DNA from: Clostridiales bacterium | GTDB taxonomy: Bacteria > Bacillota > Clostridia > Oscillospirales > Oscillospiraceae | Direction of reading: 5' to 3' | Assembly (NCBI GenBank): GCA_014799505.1 | Contig: JAAVHV010000011.1 | Coordinates: 2,137-41,697 of the forward strand | Length of the DNA: 39,561 bases | Part shown: one piece after another, positions 31,015-39,561 of the stretch | Layout: every line of letters starts with the position of its first letter | How positions within the stretch are numbered: the stretch's first letter is position 1 | The notes under the pieces: model-generated | Database searches by the model: none | Seen by the model: only the letters and a program-made list of their open reading frames with translations | Told to the model about the DNA's origin: nothing | Position numbers and translations under genes: made by a program

Positions 31015-32434
31015 TTATTTGACCACCTGCGCCTTGATGAGGTTGGTGGTTCCGCTGCTGCTCAGGGGCACGCCGGCGGTAATGACCACCGTATCCCCGG
31101 ATTGAACCAGCCCCTCCTTTTTGGAGGTGTCCACGCACAGGGAGAACAGCCGGTCGGTGGAGTCCACATTGCCGGACAGGAAGGGGACCACGCCCCAGGA
31201 GATGTTCAGCTGACGCCGCACCCGTTCCGCAGTGGTGAGGGCGGCCACCATGCACCCCGGGCGGAACCGGGAGATCATCCGGGCGGTGTACCCGGACTGG
31301 GTGGCCGTCAGGATGGCGGTGGCCCCCAGATCCATGGCGGTCAGACAGCTGGTGTGGCTGATGGCGTCGGAGATGCTGGCAGTGTGGTCGAACACCGTGC
31401 TGTGGAACCGCTTCCAGTAGTCGATGCCTCCCTCGGCGGCCTCCACGATGCTGACCATAGTTTCCAGCGCCTCCACCGGATATTTACCGGAGGCGGTCTC
31501 GCCGGACAGCATCACGCAGCTGGTGCCGTCGAACACGGCGTTGGCTACGTCGGATACTTCGGCCCGGGTGGGCCGGGGATTGCGGATCATGGAGTCCAGC
31601 ATCTGGGTGGCGGTGATGACCACCTTGCCCTTCTGAATGGCGGACTTGATCATCCGCTTCTGGAGTACGGGCACCTCGTAGGCGGGGATCTCCACCCCCC
31701 AGGTCGCCCCGGGCCACCATGATGCCGTCAGAGACAGCGGCGATGGCCTCCAGATTGTCCACGCCCTCTCGGTTCTCGATTTTGGAGATGATGCCGATGT
31801 CCTGACCGCCGCAGGCGTCGAGAACGGCCCGGATCTCCTCCACGTCGGAGGCCCGGCGGACAAAGGAGGCGGCCACGAAATCGAAGTCGTTCTCGGCAGC
31901 GAAACGCAGGTCATCCTTGTCTTTGTCGGTGAGGGCGGGCAGGGCGATGGACACGCCGGGGATGTTGATGCTCTTGTGGTTGGACAGGGGGCCGCCGGTG
32001 ACCACCCGGCACAGGATGTCCTGGCCGTCGATTCGCTCTACCTCCAGATCCACCAGCCCATCGTCGATCAGCACATGGCAGCCGGACTGAAGCTCCTGGT
32101 GGAGGTTGGCGTAGGTGACGGACACCTGCTGGGCATCGCCCTCCACGTCCCGGGTGGTGAGAGTGAAAACATCCCCGTCGGCCAATTCAATACGGTTACA
32201 GGCAAAAGAGCGGATGCGGATCTCGGGACCTTTGGTGTCCAAAATGGTAGCCACGGGGCGGCCCAGACTGTCACGCACCCGCTTGAACCGGGTGAGCAGG
32301 GCGCCGTGGGTCTCGTGGGTGCCATGGGAGAAGTTGAAGCGGGCGGCGTCCATGCCGGATAAAATGAGCTGCTCGATGACCTCCTCGCTGTCGGAAGCGG
32401 GGCCCAAAGTGCAGACGATCTTCGTTTTCCTCAT
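31015..32434 (-). pseudogene. pyk: Pyruvate kinase gene with a one-base frameshift
   Basis: Pyruvate kinase makes pyruvate and ATP from phosphoenolpyruvate. The 5' part (32434 leftward) reads normally from RKTKIVCTLGPASDS through the active-site blocks DTKGPEIR, SKIENREG and GIMVARGDLG. There the frame breaks: a run of six G on the coding strand (31700-31695) should be five. The next frame continues exactly as expected with VEIPAYEVP, ITATQMLDSM and the C-terminal domain to a normal end. Corrected length is about 472 residues. A sequencing error in the homopolymer is the simplest cause; a true mutation or slippage is possible. The ATG at 32434 follows GGAGGG. Confidence 0.9.
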
Positions 32435-32475
32435 GTTGTGTCCCTCCATTGTGATTGCTTCTAATTCTACCCCAC

Positions 32476-32503
32476 ATCATACCCAAACAAGCGAAAATGT
32501 CAA
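32476..32503 (-). promoter_or_regulatory. Promoter for pyk
   Basis: TTGACA (32503-32498) and TATGAT (32481-32476) are 16 bases apart, starting right after the stop of the CNNM gene. Confidence 0.7.
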
Positions 32504-32506
32504 GGT

Positions 32507-33850
32507 TCAGAGAAAAACTTTCTGGGAAACAGGCTCTAATTTGGAAACCAGCGCCCACTCCACCCGCCGGTCGGTGAAGTTGAGCACTTTGATGTGCAGC
32601 CCGCAGGCGTCCACCTCAAGCTGGGCGCCGTCCTCCGGGATGACGGACAGCTGGGCGAACACCAGCCCGCCCAGGGTGTCGGATCCCTCCTCCTCGGGGA
32701 ATTCCATCTCAAGCGCCTGGGCCACCCGCTCCAGATCGCAGGAGCCGGATGCCTTCCACACCCCCGGCTCTATCTGCTCGATGTCCTTCTCCTCCACGGG
32801 GTCGAACTCGTCGTAGATGCTGCCCACGATCTCCTCCAGCAGGTCCTCCATGGTGACCAGGCCCGAGGTGCCGCCGTACTCATCCACCACGATGGCCATA
32901 TGTACCTTTTTGCTCTGCATATCCCGGAACAGCACGTCGGTGCGCACCGACTCCGGCACAAAGTAGGCCGGGCGCAGCAGCTCAGACAGGGGCTTGGGGT
33001 GCTCCTCCTGGGCGCTGAGCAGGAAGTCCCGGGTGTTGAGCACGCCCACGATGTGGTCCGCGTCCTCCTCGTAGACGGGGAAACGTGAGCGCCCGGAGGC
33101 CAGGATGGCGTTGACGATGTCCTCATTGGTGTCCTGGGCCCATACCATCACCATGTCGGTGCGGTGGACCATCACGTCCTCGGCGGTGGTGTTGTTGAAC
33201 TCGAAGATGTTTTCGATCAGCTCCTTCTCGGATGCCTCGATGGCGCCCCGCTCCTCGCCCAGATCCACCATCATGCGGATCTCGTCCTCGCTGACGTCCT
33301 CCTGATCGGCGTTGGGGTCGATGTGCAGCAGCCGCAGCACGCCGTTGGTGGACTTGGACAGCAGCCAGATAACGGGCCGAAACACCGCCGCCACGGCGCA
33401 GACCGGCCCCAGGGTGAACCGGGCCACCGCCTGGGTCTTTTTCATGGCGATGCGTTTGGGCACCAGCTCGCCCAGCACCAGGCTGAAGTAGGACAGAACA
33501 ATGGTGATAAGTACCACCATGATGCTATTGAGGGCGCGGGAATCCAGGGCGGTGACGCCCCGCTCCTCCACCAGCCACTTCACCAGTGGGTCGGAGAAGC
33601 TGTCGGCGGCGAAGGCGGAGGACAGGAACCCGGCCAGGGTGACAGCGATCTGGATGGCGGCCAGGAAATGGTCAGGGGCTTGGGTGAGCTTGAGGAGCCG
33701 CTGCGCCTTTTTATCCCCCTCATCAGCCTGCTTTTTCAGCTTGGTCTCGGACAGGGAGATGACGGCGATCTCCGCCGCGGCAAAAAAGGCGTTGATCAGG
33801 ATCAGGATGACCAGAATCATCAGCTTTGGTAATAACGGGTCGTCGGGCAA
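32507..33850 (-). CDS. CNNM/CorC-HlyC family membrane protein with CBS domains
   Basis: This 447-residue integral membrane protein belongs to the family linked to magnesium or cobalt efflux, annotated formerly as haemolysin TlyC. The DUF21/CNNM membrane domain covers about 1-170, with helices near 8-32, 60-85, 105-130 and 145-165. A CBS pair follows (about 215-335; MVHRTDMVMV, VDEYGGTSGLVTMEDLLEEIVG), then the CorC_HlyC domain (about 350-440). The start is TTG at 33850 behind GGGAGG. The transported ion cannot be told from sequence. Confidence 0.9.
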   Translation of the reverse strand: MPDDPLLPKLMILVILILINAFFAAAEIAVISLSETKLKKQADEGDKKAQRLLKLTQAPDHFLAAIQIAVTLAGFLSSAFAADSFSDPLVKWLVEERGVTALDSRALNSIMVVLITIVLSYFSLVLGELVPKRIAMKKTQAVARFTLGPVCAVAAVFRPVIWLLSKSTNGVLRLLHIDPNADQEDVSEDEIRMMVDLGEERGAIEASEKELIENIFEFNNTTAEDVMVHRTDMVMVWAQDTNEDIVNAILASGRSRFPVYEEDADHIVGVLNTRDFLLSAQEEHPKPLSELLRPAYFVPESVRTDVLFRDMQSKKVHMAIVVDEYGGTSGLVTMEDLLEEIVGSIYDEFDPVEEKDIEQIEPGVWKASGSCDLERVAQALEMEFPEEEGSDTLGGLVFAQLSVIPEDGAQLEVDACGLHIKVLNFTDRRVEWALVSKLEPVSQKVFL

Positions 33851-33971
33851 GATGGATAACCTCCCATCAAGTCAATCGGTCTGTTGGATTTGCCGCTCCA
33901 TTCTATGCGGCGCAGACGCTGACAGACCATAGTATAGCAGACTTTTTGGAAAAAGCAATCAACCCATAGCG

Positions 33972-34000
33972 AAAAGGGCCGCCCTCCGGGCGGCCCTTTT
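33972..34000. terminator. Terminator after trxA
   Basis: Stem AAAAGGGCCGCCC / GGGCGGCCCTTTT with loop TCC; T run on both strands. Confidence 0.85.
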
Positions 34001-34009
34001 GATCGAAAA

Positions 34010-34318
34010 TCAGTCCAGAAGAGCCAGCAACTCCTCCTTGGGGCGGGCGCCTACGGCAGTCTGCGCCAGTTCGCCGCCCTTGAACACCAGGAGGGTGGGG
34101 ATGCTCATCACGCCAAACTGCATGGACAGCTCGGGCTGCTCATCCACATTGACCTTGCCCACCACGATGTCGTCCCGCTCCTCGGCGATCTCGTCCACCA
34201 GGGGGGACACCATGCGGCAGGGGCCGCACCAGGGAGCCCAGAAGTCCACCAGCACGGGCTTGTCGGATTGAAGCACCAGCTCGTCGAAGTTTTCGCGGGT
34301 TATGGTCTGTACGGACAT
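34010..34318 (-). CDS. trxA: Thioredoxin
   Basis: This small disulfide reductase has 102 residues. The active site WCGPC is at 30-34, within VDFWAPWCGPCRM. The conserved cis-proline lies in MSIPTLLVF, and the C-terminal helix follows VGARPKEEL. It shares a strand with the upstream glycosyltransferase gene, 15 bases away, and ends at a strong terminator. Confidence 0.96.
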   Translation of the reverse strand: MSVQTITRENFDELVLQSDKPVLVDFWAPWCGPCRMVSPLVDEIAEERDDIVVGKVNVDEQPELSMQFGVMSIPTLLVFKGGELAQTAVGARPKEELLALLD

Positions 34319-34333
34319 GGCTGCATTTCTCCT

Positions 34334-35362
34334 TCAGTTGAATTTATAGATTTTCTGGGCCACCCGGTAGAGCTGCACCGACAGCTTCCTGCCCTGGTAG
34401 CCTGGGATGTTGGTGCCCACGTTGATTAGGCGGTAGCGGCAGCGGCGGTAGAGGGGGGCGTTTTTCTGGCGCAGATACTCCCACAGCTCCGCCCGCAGGC
34501 CCAAAGCCTCCGGTGTGCCGGCAATGACGGCGAAGATAGAGGAGATGGACATCATCATGGAAAGATAATTGAGCATATACCGCCCCAGCTTGGGCTGGAC
34601 GGCCTTGATGGCCATCACGTCGTGGGAATCGATCATATGGTGGGTGACCCGAACCTGCTGGTCGATGCGCCCGGCCATCACAGATTCATTGACGCTCTGA
34701 TCCGCCCGCCCGATGAAATAGCGGTACAGGTTCAGGTTCATATAATACATCGTCTTGACGTAGGGCAGGGGCTGGTAGATGAAGATATTGTCCACATAGA
34801 AGGTGTGCTTGGGCAGTTCCAGATGACAGTCCCGCAGCAGCTGGGTGCGGTAGATCACCGAGTGCATCAGCAGATACTGGGAAGTGCGGAAACGGTGAAT
34901 ATTGTCCCAGGTAAAAATTTGCTCCAGGGGGAACACGTTTTTGTACCCCATGACCTTCTGGGTGTTGTCCTCCACGTGCTCATAGACATAGTTGGCAATC
35001 ACGAGATCCACCGGGGCGGGCATGACGGCAAACTCCCGCAGCTTGGCCATGACCTTGGCCAAGGCATCGGTGTCCAGCCAGTCGTCGGAGTCCACTACCT
35101 TGTAGTACAGGCCCCGGGCGTTGCGGATGCCCTGGTTGACTCCCTCGCCGTGTCCGCCGTTCTCCTGGTGGATGGCCCGGATGATGTCGGGGTATTTTTC
35201 CGCCCACTGGTCGCATTTGGCGGGGGTGTCGTCTTTGGTGGAGCCGTCGTCCACCAGAATGATCTCCGCGTCCTCCCCAGCGGTCAGCAGGGTCTCCACA
35301 CAGTGATCCATATAGGCGGCGGAGTTGTAGCAGGGGACGGCAAAGGTGATGAGTTTGTCCAT
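34334..35362 (-). CDS. Glycosyltransferase family 2
   Basis: This probable polysaccharide or cell-surface glycosyltransferase has 342 residues and a GT-A fold. The nucleotide-sugar site is FAVPCYNSAAYMDHC (8-22), ILVDDGST (35-42) and the metal motif DSDD (about 91-94), followed by the GIRNARG and acceptor regions. No membrane segment is obvious. It lies 90 bases from the UDP-galactopyranose mutase gene, which suggests use of UDP-galactofuranose, but its donor is not shown by sequence. Confidence 0.85.
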   Translation of the reverse strand: MDKLITFAVPCYNSAAYMDHCVETLLTAGEDAEIILVDDGSTKDDTPAKCDQWAEKYPDIIRAIHQENGGHGEGVNQGIRNARGLYYKVVDSDDWLDTDALAKVMAKLREFAVMPAPVDLVIANYVYEHVEDNTQKVMGYKNVFPLEQIFTWDNIHRFRTSQYLLMHSVIYRTQLLRDCHLELPKHTFYVDNIFIYQPLPYVKTMYYMNLNLYRYFIGRADQSVNESVMAGRIDQQVRVTHHMIDSHDVMAIKAVQPKLGRYMLNYLSMMMSISSIFAVIAGTPEALGLRAELWEYLRQKNAPLYRRCRYRLINVGTNIPGYQGRKLSVQLYRVAQKIYKFN

Positions 35363-35452
35363 ATTCTTCTCTCCAAATCTGTTCCAGATCTAATATTTCC
35401 CGAACGGGGTCAAATCATGCTGCCCGTGAGGGCTGGGCTCCGGCTTAGGCTC

Positions 35453-36616
35453 TCAGAGCATCTCATCCGTGAGGTCCAATGCCCTGGCCGCGATGGCGTC
35501 CATGTTGTAGTATTTATACTCCGCCAGACGGCCCAGCAGGCGCAGGTTGGGGTATTTGTCCGCCTCCGCCTTGTATTTGGCGTACAGGGCGTTGTTGTCC
35601 GGGTTGATGATGGCGTAGTAGGGGATCTCGCCATCCGCGCCGGTGTAGGCCCGGGAGTATTCCTTCATGATGGTGGTGACGCCGGGCTTTTCCTGGCCGC
35701 TGAGGCGCTTGAACTCGGTGATGCGGGTGAAGTCCTCATCCACGGTGTAATTCACGGTGCCGTGGCTCTGGAAATAGTCCCGATCCAGCGTTTCGTACCG
35801 GAAATCCAAGGTGCGGTAGGGCAGGGGGCCGAATTGGAAGCCGAACAGCTCGTCGGCCTGCCCGGTGTAGATCACGGGGCCATCAAACACCTCGCCGTCC
35901 AGCTTGATGACGCCATCGGCCAGCTCCAGCCGGCGCAAAGCGTCCACCCCCAGCTCCACGGTGATATTGGGGTGGTCCAGCATCTTTTCAAACATGGGGG
36001 TGTAGCCGTCCGCGGGCATTGCCTGGTAGGCGTCCTGGAAGTACCGGGGGTCACGGGACAGGAACACGGGCACCCGGGCGGTGGTGTTGGGGTCGATCTC
36101 CTCCGGCTTCTGCCCCCACTGCTTCATGGTGTAGTGGACGAATACGTGCTCATACACATAGTCCGCGATGGCGGCGATTTCAGGGTCTGGGTTCTGCCGC
36201 AGCTCCAGGATGGTCACCTTTTTTTCCGCGCCGTAGGCGGCGATGAGCTTATCGCCCAACTCCTTCCCCTTTTCGGGGCCAAAGGCGATCTCCATAGAGT
36301 CCAGGTTGAAGGGGACGGGGAAGTTCATCCGCCCGCCGTTTCCGTCAGGGAGGTCGGCCACCACGGTGTGCTCATAGGGCCGCCATTCCGTAAACCGGGA
36401 CAGATAGTCATATACCCGTTTGTCGTTGGTGTGGAAGACGTGGGGGCCGTACTGGTGGATGAGGATCCCGGCGCCGTCCAGGCAGTCGTAGGCGTTGCCC
36501 GCCACATGGGGGCGGCGCTCCAGCACCAGCACCTTTTTGCCGGCCTCCTCCGCCAGCCGCCGGGCGGCCACCGCCCCGGCATAGCCCGCGCCCACGATCA
36601 AAGCATCATATTTCAT
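35453..36616 (-). CDS. glf: UDP-galactopyranose mutase
   Basis: This FAD enzyme converts UDP-galactopyranose to UDP-galactofuranose for surface glycans. The ATG at 36616 gives 387 residues starting KYDALIVGAGYAGAV; a GTG at 36628 is an alternative, and neither has a strong ribosome site. The FAD loop is GAGYAGA (9-15); HQYGPHVFHTND and the flavin-contact YTGQADELFGF block match the family. Galactofuranose suggests a capsule or wall polysaccharide; further glycan genes would be outside the window. Confidence 0.93.
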   Translation of the reverse strand: MKYDALIVGAGYAGAVAARRLAEEAGKKVLVLERRPHVAGNAYDCLDGAGILIHQYGPHVFHTNDKRVYDYLSRFTEWRPYEHTVVADLPDGNGGRMNFPVPFNLDSMEIAFGPEKGKELGDKLIAAYGAEKKVTILELRQNPDPEIAAIADYVYEHVFVHYTMKQWGQKPEEIDPNTTARVPVFLSRDPRYFQDAYQAMPADGYTPMFEKMLDHPNITVELGVDALRRLELADGVIKLDGEVFDGPVIYTGQADELFGFQFGPLPYRTLDFRYETLDRDYFQSHGTVNYTVDEDFTRITEFKRLSGQEKPGVTTIMKEYSRAYTGADGEIPYYAIINPDNNALYAKYKAEADKYPNLRLLGRLAEYKYYNMDAIAARALDLTDEML

Positions 36617-36796
36617 CAAACGCGTCACATCATTTCTGTCAAAGTGTTTTAACGGGCAGAGGCATCCAAGCTCAAACCCACGTAATTGTACCATAAAATT
36701 TCCGACGGGGGAAGGGACAATTGATAAAATTTGATAAAATTTCTCAGCGCTTTTGGGGAAAAGACAGACAAAAAACAGACGGCGGCGGAATTGGCA

Positions 36797-36825
36797 TTGC
36801 CAGGGGCGGCAAAATGTGATAAAAT
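36797..36825 (+). promoter_or_regulatory. Promoter for the DivIVA-like gene
   Basis: TTGCCA (36797-36802) and TAAAAT (36820-36825) are 17 bases apart, with TGA before the -10 (extended -10). Confidence 0.65.
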
Positions 36826-36861
36826 CATCCAAAAGCGCATCAGACAGAAAGAGGGGATCGG

Positions 36862-37500
36862 ATGGAAACCACCGCTGTCGTTCAAAAATTCCGCTCCGCC
36901 CTGGCAGGCTTCAACCGCCAGGACGTGCAGAGGTACATCGAGCAGACCGCCGCCGCCCACCGGCAGGAGCTGGCCAAGCTCCAGGCGCGGCTGGAAGAGA
37001 GCGAGGGAAGGGCCGCTGAGCTGGAGGCCGCCCTGTCCGGCGCGGAAAGCGCCAAAAGCGGCGCCGCGGCGGAGGAGGCCAAAGCCCGGGCCTGCCTGGA
37101 GGAGTCTACCCGGACGCTGGCAAAGCTGCGGGGAGAGCTGTCCCAGACCGAGTCCAAGCTGGCGGTGGCCAAGCAGGAGCTGTCCCGGCTCCAGGCGCAG
37201 GTGGGCTCCCTGGAGCCCATGGCGGAAAGCTACGCCCAGCTGAAGGATCGGGTGGCCACCGTGGAGCTGGATGCCCACCGCAAGGCCCAGGACACCGTGA
37301 GCGAGGCCCAGGCGGAGGCGGACCGTGTCCGGGGAGAGACCCAGGAATGGCTGGAGGGCGTGCTGGCGCAGTATAGCCGGCTGCGCCAGGGGATGGACGG
37401 CCTGCTGAAGCAAGTGCAGCTGCTCAGCCGGGATTCGGAGGGGCTGGGGGCATTGGACAAGACCGCCCAGGCGCTCCGGAAGCGGGGTGGCCTGGAATGA
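36862..37500 (+). CDS. DivIVA-like coiled-coil protein
   Basis: This 212-residue protein is mostly coiled coil. The N-terminal VQKFRSALAGFNRQDVQRYIE (7-27) resembles the DivIVA lipid-binding segment, in which a short helix-turn and the RxDVxxYI-type pattern precede the coil. The coil runs from about 28 to 165 in heptads rich in Glu, Ala and Lys. DivIVA-family proteins mark curved membranes and poles; this one may do so, but its role is unknown. It has its own promoter, and its stop overlaps the next gene (ATGA). Confidence 0.72.
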   Translation: METTAVVQKFRSALAGFNRQDVQRYIEQTAAAHRQELAKLQARLEESEGRAAELEAALSGAESAKSGAAAEEAKARACLEESTRTLAKLRGELSQTESKLAVAKQELSRLQAQVGSLEPMAESYAQLKDRVATVELDAHRKAQDTVSEAQAEADRVRGETQEWLEGVLAQYSRLRQGMDGLLKQVQLLSRDSEGLGALDKTAQALRKRGGLE

Positions 37501-38051
37501 GTGCTTTAAGCATAAATACCGAGAAGCTTGCCGCGCATTTGCCTGATCTGCGCGTTGGGGATCGGGTGCTGCTGTCCGGGACGATTTATACCGCCCGGGA
37601 TGCCGCCCACAAGCGGTTATTTGAGCTGCTGGATCAGGGCAGGCCCCTGCCCTTTGAATTGAAGGGGGCCGTCATCTACTACGCCGGCCCCACCCCCGGC
37701 CAGCAGGGGATGGCGGTGGGGGCCTGCGGCCCCACTACGGCTGGGCGGATGGACGGCTTCGCCCCCAGGCTGCTGGAGCTGGGCCTTTCCGCCATGATCG
37801 GCAAGGGCGAGCGCAGCCAACCGGTCATTGACGCCATCGTCCGCAATGGGGCGTGCTACTTCGCCGCTGTGGGCGGCGCGGGAGCCCTCATCGCCCGGTG
37901 CATTGAGACGGCGGAGGTCATCGCCTTCGACGATTTGGGCTGTGAGTCCGTCAAGCGCATGACGGTGCGCGATCTGCCCCTCACCGTGGCCATTGACAGC
38001 CAGGGGAACGACCTGTTCCGTCAGGGCAGAGAGGAATATAAAAGAGCGTAA
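37497..38051 (+). CDS. Fumarate hydratase class I, beta subunit (or related hydro-lyase)
   Basis: This 184-residue protein matches the C-terminal (beta) half of iron-sulfur class I fumarase and L(+)-tartrate dehydratase. Conserved blocks are GTIYTARDAAHKRL (29-42), YYAGPTPG (61-68), CGPTTAGRMDGF (76-87), MIGKGERS and VGGAGALIA. The alpha subunit that carries the cluster is not beside it in the window; it may be elsewhere. The ATG overlaps the DivIVA-like stop. Fumarase and tartrate dehydratase cannot be separated from this half alone. Confidence 0.87.
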   Translation: MSALSINTEKLAAHLPDLRVGDRVLLSGTIYTARDAAHKRLFELLDQGRPLPFELKGAVIYYAGPTPGQQGMAVGACGPTTAGRMDGFAPRLLELGLSAMIGKGERSQPVIDAIVRNGACYFAAVGGAGALIARCIETAEVIAFDDLGCESVKRMTVRDLPLTVAIDSQGNDLFRQGREEYKRA

Positions 38052-38086
38052 AAAGCACCCGCTTCCAGATGGAAGCGGGTGCTTTT
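38051..38086. terminator. Bidirectional terminator
   Basis: Perfect 16-bp stem AAAAGCACCCGCTTCC / GGAAGCGGGTGCTTTT with loop AGAT between convergent genes. Confidence 0.9.
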
Positions 38087-38103
38087 GTGATTGAAAAGAA
38101 CTT

Positions 38104-39426
38104 TTAGCCGAACACGGCGATGAGGAAGCCAGCCGCGATAGCGGAGCCGATGACGCCGGCCACGTTGGGGCCCATGGCGTGCATCAGCAGGAAGTTGTTG
38201 GGGTTGGCCTCACGGCCCACATCCTGGGACACACGGGCCGCCATGGGAACGGCGGACACGCCCGCGGAGCCGATCAGCGGGTTGATCTTGCCGCCGGACA
38301 GCTTATACATCAGCTTGCCCACCAGCAGGCCGCCGATGGTGGAGAAGCTGAAGGCGATGACGCCCAGCACCACGATGGCGATGGTCTGGAGGGTGAGGAA
38401 GCGGGTGGCCACAGTGGTGGCGCCCACGCTGATGCCCAGGAACAGGGTCACGATGTTCATCAGGGCGTTCTGTGCGGTGTCAGACAAGCGCTCGGTGACG
38501 CCGGTCTCCTTCAGCAGGTTGCCGAACATCAGGCAGCCGATGAGGGGAGCGGTGGAGGGGATCAGCAGGATGACGAACACAGCCACGATGATGGGGAAGA
38601 TGATCTTCTCCACCTTGGACACCGCGCGGGCCTGCTCCATCTTCACCTTCCGCTCGGTCTCCGTGGTCATCGCCCGCATGATGGGCTTCTGGATCATGGG
38701 GATCAGCGCCATGTAGGAGTAAGCCGCGATGGCGATTGGGCCTAAGAGGTGCGGGGCCAGCTTGGAGGTGGTCAGGATGGCCGTGGGGCCGTCCGCGCCG
38801 CCGATGATGCCGATGGAACCGGCCTCCGGGCCGGTGAAGCCCAGCAGCATAGCGCCGAACATGGCGAAGAACACGCCCAACTGGGCGGCAGCGCCCAACA
38901 GCAGGGAGGAGGGCCGGGCGATGAGGGGCCCAAAGTCGGTCATGGCGCCGATGCCCATGAAGATCAGGCAGGGGTACACGCCGGCCTTGACGCCGATATA
39001 CAGGATGTCCAGCAGACCGCCGTGGTGGGCCACGTCGGTGAAGGACAGGTGCTCGACGATGGACTCCTCCACCTTTGCCTTGTCGTCGCCGGTGTAGTTG
39101 GCCAGATACTCCTCAACGGAGATCTTCCGGATGCCGTCGTCAGTGGTCTCATAGAGGGCCACGTTGTTGATGGGGTCATAGCCGGCCTCGTTGACGTAGG
39201 CGTCCCACATCTCCATGTGGTACAGTCCCGCGCCGGGGATGTTGGTCAGCAGCGCGCCGAAGGCGATGCCCACCAGCAGCAGCGGCTCAAACTTCTTGCC
39301 AATGCCCAGGTAGAGCAGCACGCAGGCCACGGCAATCATGATGAGGTATTTCCAGCCGCCGTCCGCGAAGAATCCGGCAAAGCCGGACTCGTTCACCAGC
39401 TTGGACAGGGTTTCTAAGATATTCAT
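38104..39426 (-). CDS. Na+-translocating decarboxylase, beta subunit (OadB/GcdB/MmdB family)
   Basis: This membrane subunit couples decarboxylation of a carboxybiotin intermediate to sodium export. It has 440 residues and about nine or more hydrophobic segments. The conserved core GIIGGADGPTAILTTSKLA carries the aspartate linked to Na+ in this family, with a later SAVPMAARVSQ block and NFLLMHAMGPNVAGVIGSAIAAGFL at the end. The enzyme could be oxaloacetate, methylmalonyl-CoA or glutaconyl-CoA decarboxylase. The biotin carrier lies just upstream; the deciding alpha subunit is outside the window. Confidence 0.93.
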   Translation of the reverse strand: MNILETLSKLVNESGFAGFFADGGWKYLIMIAVACVLLYLGIGKKFEPLLLVGIAFGALLTNIPGAGLYHMEMWDAYVNEAGYDPINNVALYETTDDGIRKISVEEYLANYTGDDKAKVEESIVEHLSFTDVAHHGGLLDILYIGVKAGVYPCLIFMGIGAMTDFGPLIARPSSLLLGAAAQLGVFFAMFGAMLLGFTGPEAGSIGIIGGADGPTAILTTSKLAPHLLGPIAIAAYSYMALIPMIQKPIMRAMTTETERKVKMEQARAVSKVEKIIFPIIVAVFVILLIPSTAPLIGCLMFGNLLKETGVTERLSDTAQNALMNIVTLFLGISVGATTVATRFLTLQTIAIVVLGVIAFSFSTIGGLLVGKLMYKLSGGKINPLIGSAGVSAVPMAARVSQDVGREANPNNFLLMHAMGPNVAGVIGSAIAAGFLIAVFG

Positions 39427-39438
39427 AGAACCCCCTCC

Positions 39439-39561
39439 TTACGCCAGGACGATCAGCGGCGAACCGGTCTCCACATGGCTGCCCTTCTGCACCACGACCT
39501 GGGCCACGGTGCCGTCCTTGGGGGCGAGGATCTCGTTTTCCATCTTCATGGCCTCCAGCAC
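39439..39561 (-). CDS. Biotin carrier subunit of the decarboxylase, C-terminal part
   Basis: Only the last 40 residues and the stop are in the window. They contain the biotinylation motif EAMKMEN, whose lysine carries biotin, followed by the typical lipoyl/biotinyl fold tail (GTVAQVVVQKGSHVETGSPL). It lies 12 bases before the beta subunit, forming the carrier-beta gene order of sodium-pumping decarboxylases. Confidence 0.93.
   Translation of the reverse strand: MLEAMKMENEILAPKDGTVAQVVVQKGSHVETGSPLIVLA

Noticed and set aside
36720-36745. Tandem TTGATAAAATT-like repeat upstream of the DivIVA-like gene
   Set aside because: Only two short AT-rich units; no repeat family or spacing that suggests a CRISPR array or iteron.
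1-39561. CRISPR arrays, tRNA or rRNA genes, insertion sequences, prophage genes
   Set aside because: None seen on either strand; intergenic spaces are short and explained by promoters, leaders and terminators.

Overview
The window looks like chromosomal core DNA from a GC-rich, low-oxygen Firmicute, most likely an Oscillospiraceae-type Clostridium (Flavonifractor / Pseudoflavonifractor / Intestinimonas-like). That placement is inference. It rests on HPr kinase, a Tyr T-box riboswitch, the nusB-xseAB-ispA-dxs-tlyA-nadK-argR-recN gene order, a SpoIID-type protein, a DUF1540 protein, an iron-sulfur L-serine dehydratase of the two-subunit type and a sodium-pumping decarboxylase. Genes are packed tightly. 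Many neighbours share GTGA or ATGA stop/start overlaps, and several starts are GTG or TTG.

Layout. 1-1169: the end of plsY and a methyltransferase. 1223-3028: rpmB diverges from hprK-ogt. 3096-5869: a SpoIID-like secreted protein and queA in one leftward unit. 6076-8877: asd, dapA and dapB (lysine/diaminopimelate pathway). 8919-11450: a leftward unit with a consensus promoter, a Tyr-specific T-box, an unknown gene, a GNAT acetyltransferase and tyrS. 11458-21789: the long leftward operon nusB, a TsaD/Kae1-like paralogue, xseA, xseB, ispA, dxs, tlyA, nadK, argR, recN and a HAD phosphatase. 22029-27570: the branched-chain amino acid genes ilvD, ilvC, ilvN and ilvB, with ilvB behind an attenuator-like leader. 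27837-29302: a DUF1540 protein, a six-helix membrane protein and a small orphan protein. 29382-32434: sdaAA, sdaAB and a pyruvate kinase gene with a one-base frameshift. 32507-36616: a CNNM/CBS transporter, thioredoxin, a family 2 glycosyltransferase and UDP-galactopyranose mutase. 36862-38051: a DivIVA-like coiled-coil protein translationally coupled to a fumarase beta subunit. 38104-39561: the beta subunit and the end of the biotin carrier of a Na+-translocating decarboxylase.

The most unusual locus lies between ilvD and ilvC (about 23737-24090). A consensus sigma-A promoter drives a short mRNA with a strong but hairpin-sequestered ribosome site and a 27-codon ORF. A second consensus promoter faces it and drives a roughly 95-nt antisense RNA with its own terminator, overlapping the 3' end of the ORF. 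The mRNA 5' leader and 3' end can form a 23-bp long-range helix. This is the architecture of a type I toxin-antitoxin module. The peptide, however, has a beta-hairpin-like alternating pattern instead of the usual transmembrane helix, and I do not recognise its family.

Other points worth a look are a truncated T-box-like attenuator before ilvB, a duplicated ilvN tail next to an 18-bp palindrome, a His-to-Ser change at a conserved position of HPr kinase, the homopolymer frameshift in pyk, and two non-synthetase genes under the Tyr T-box.
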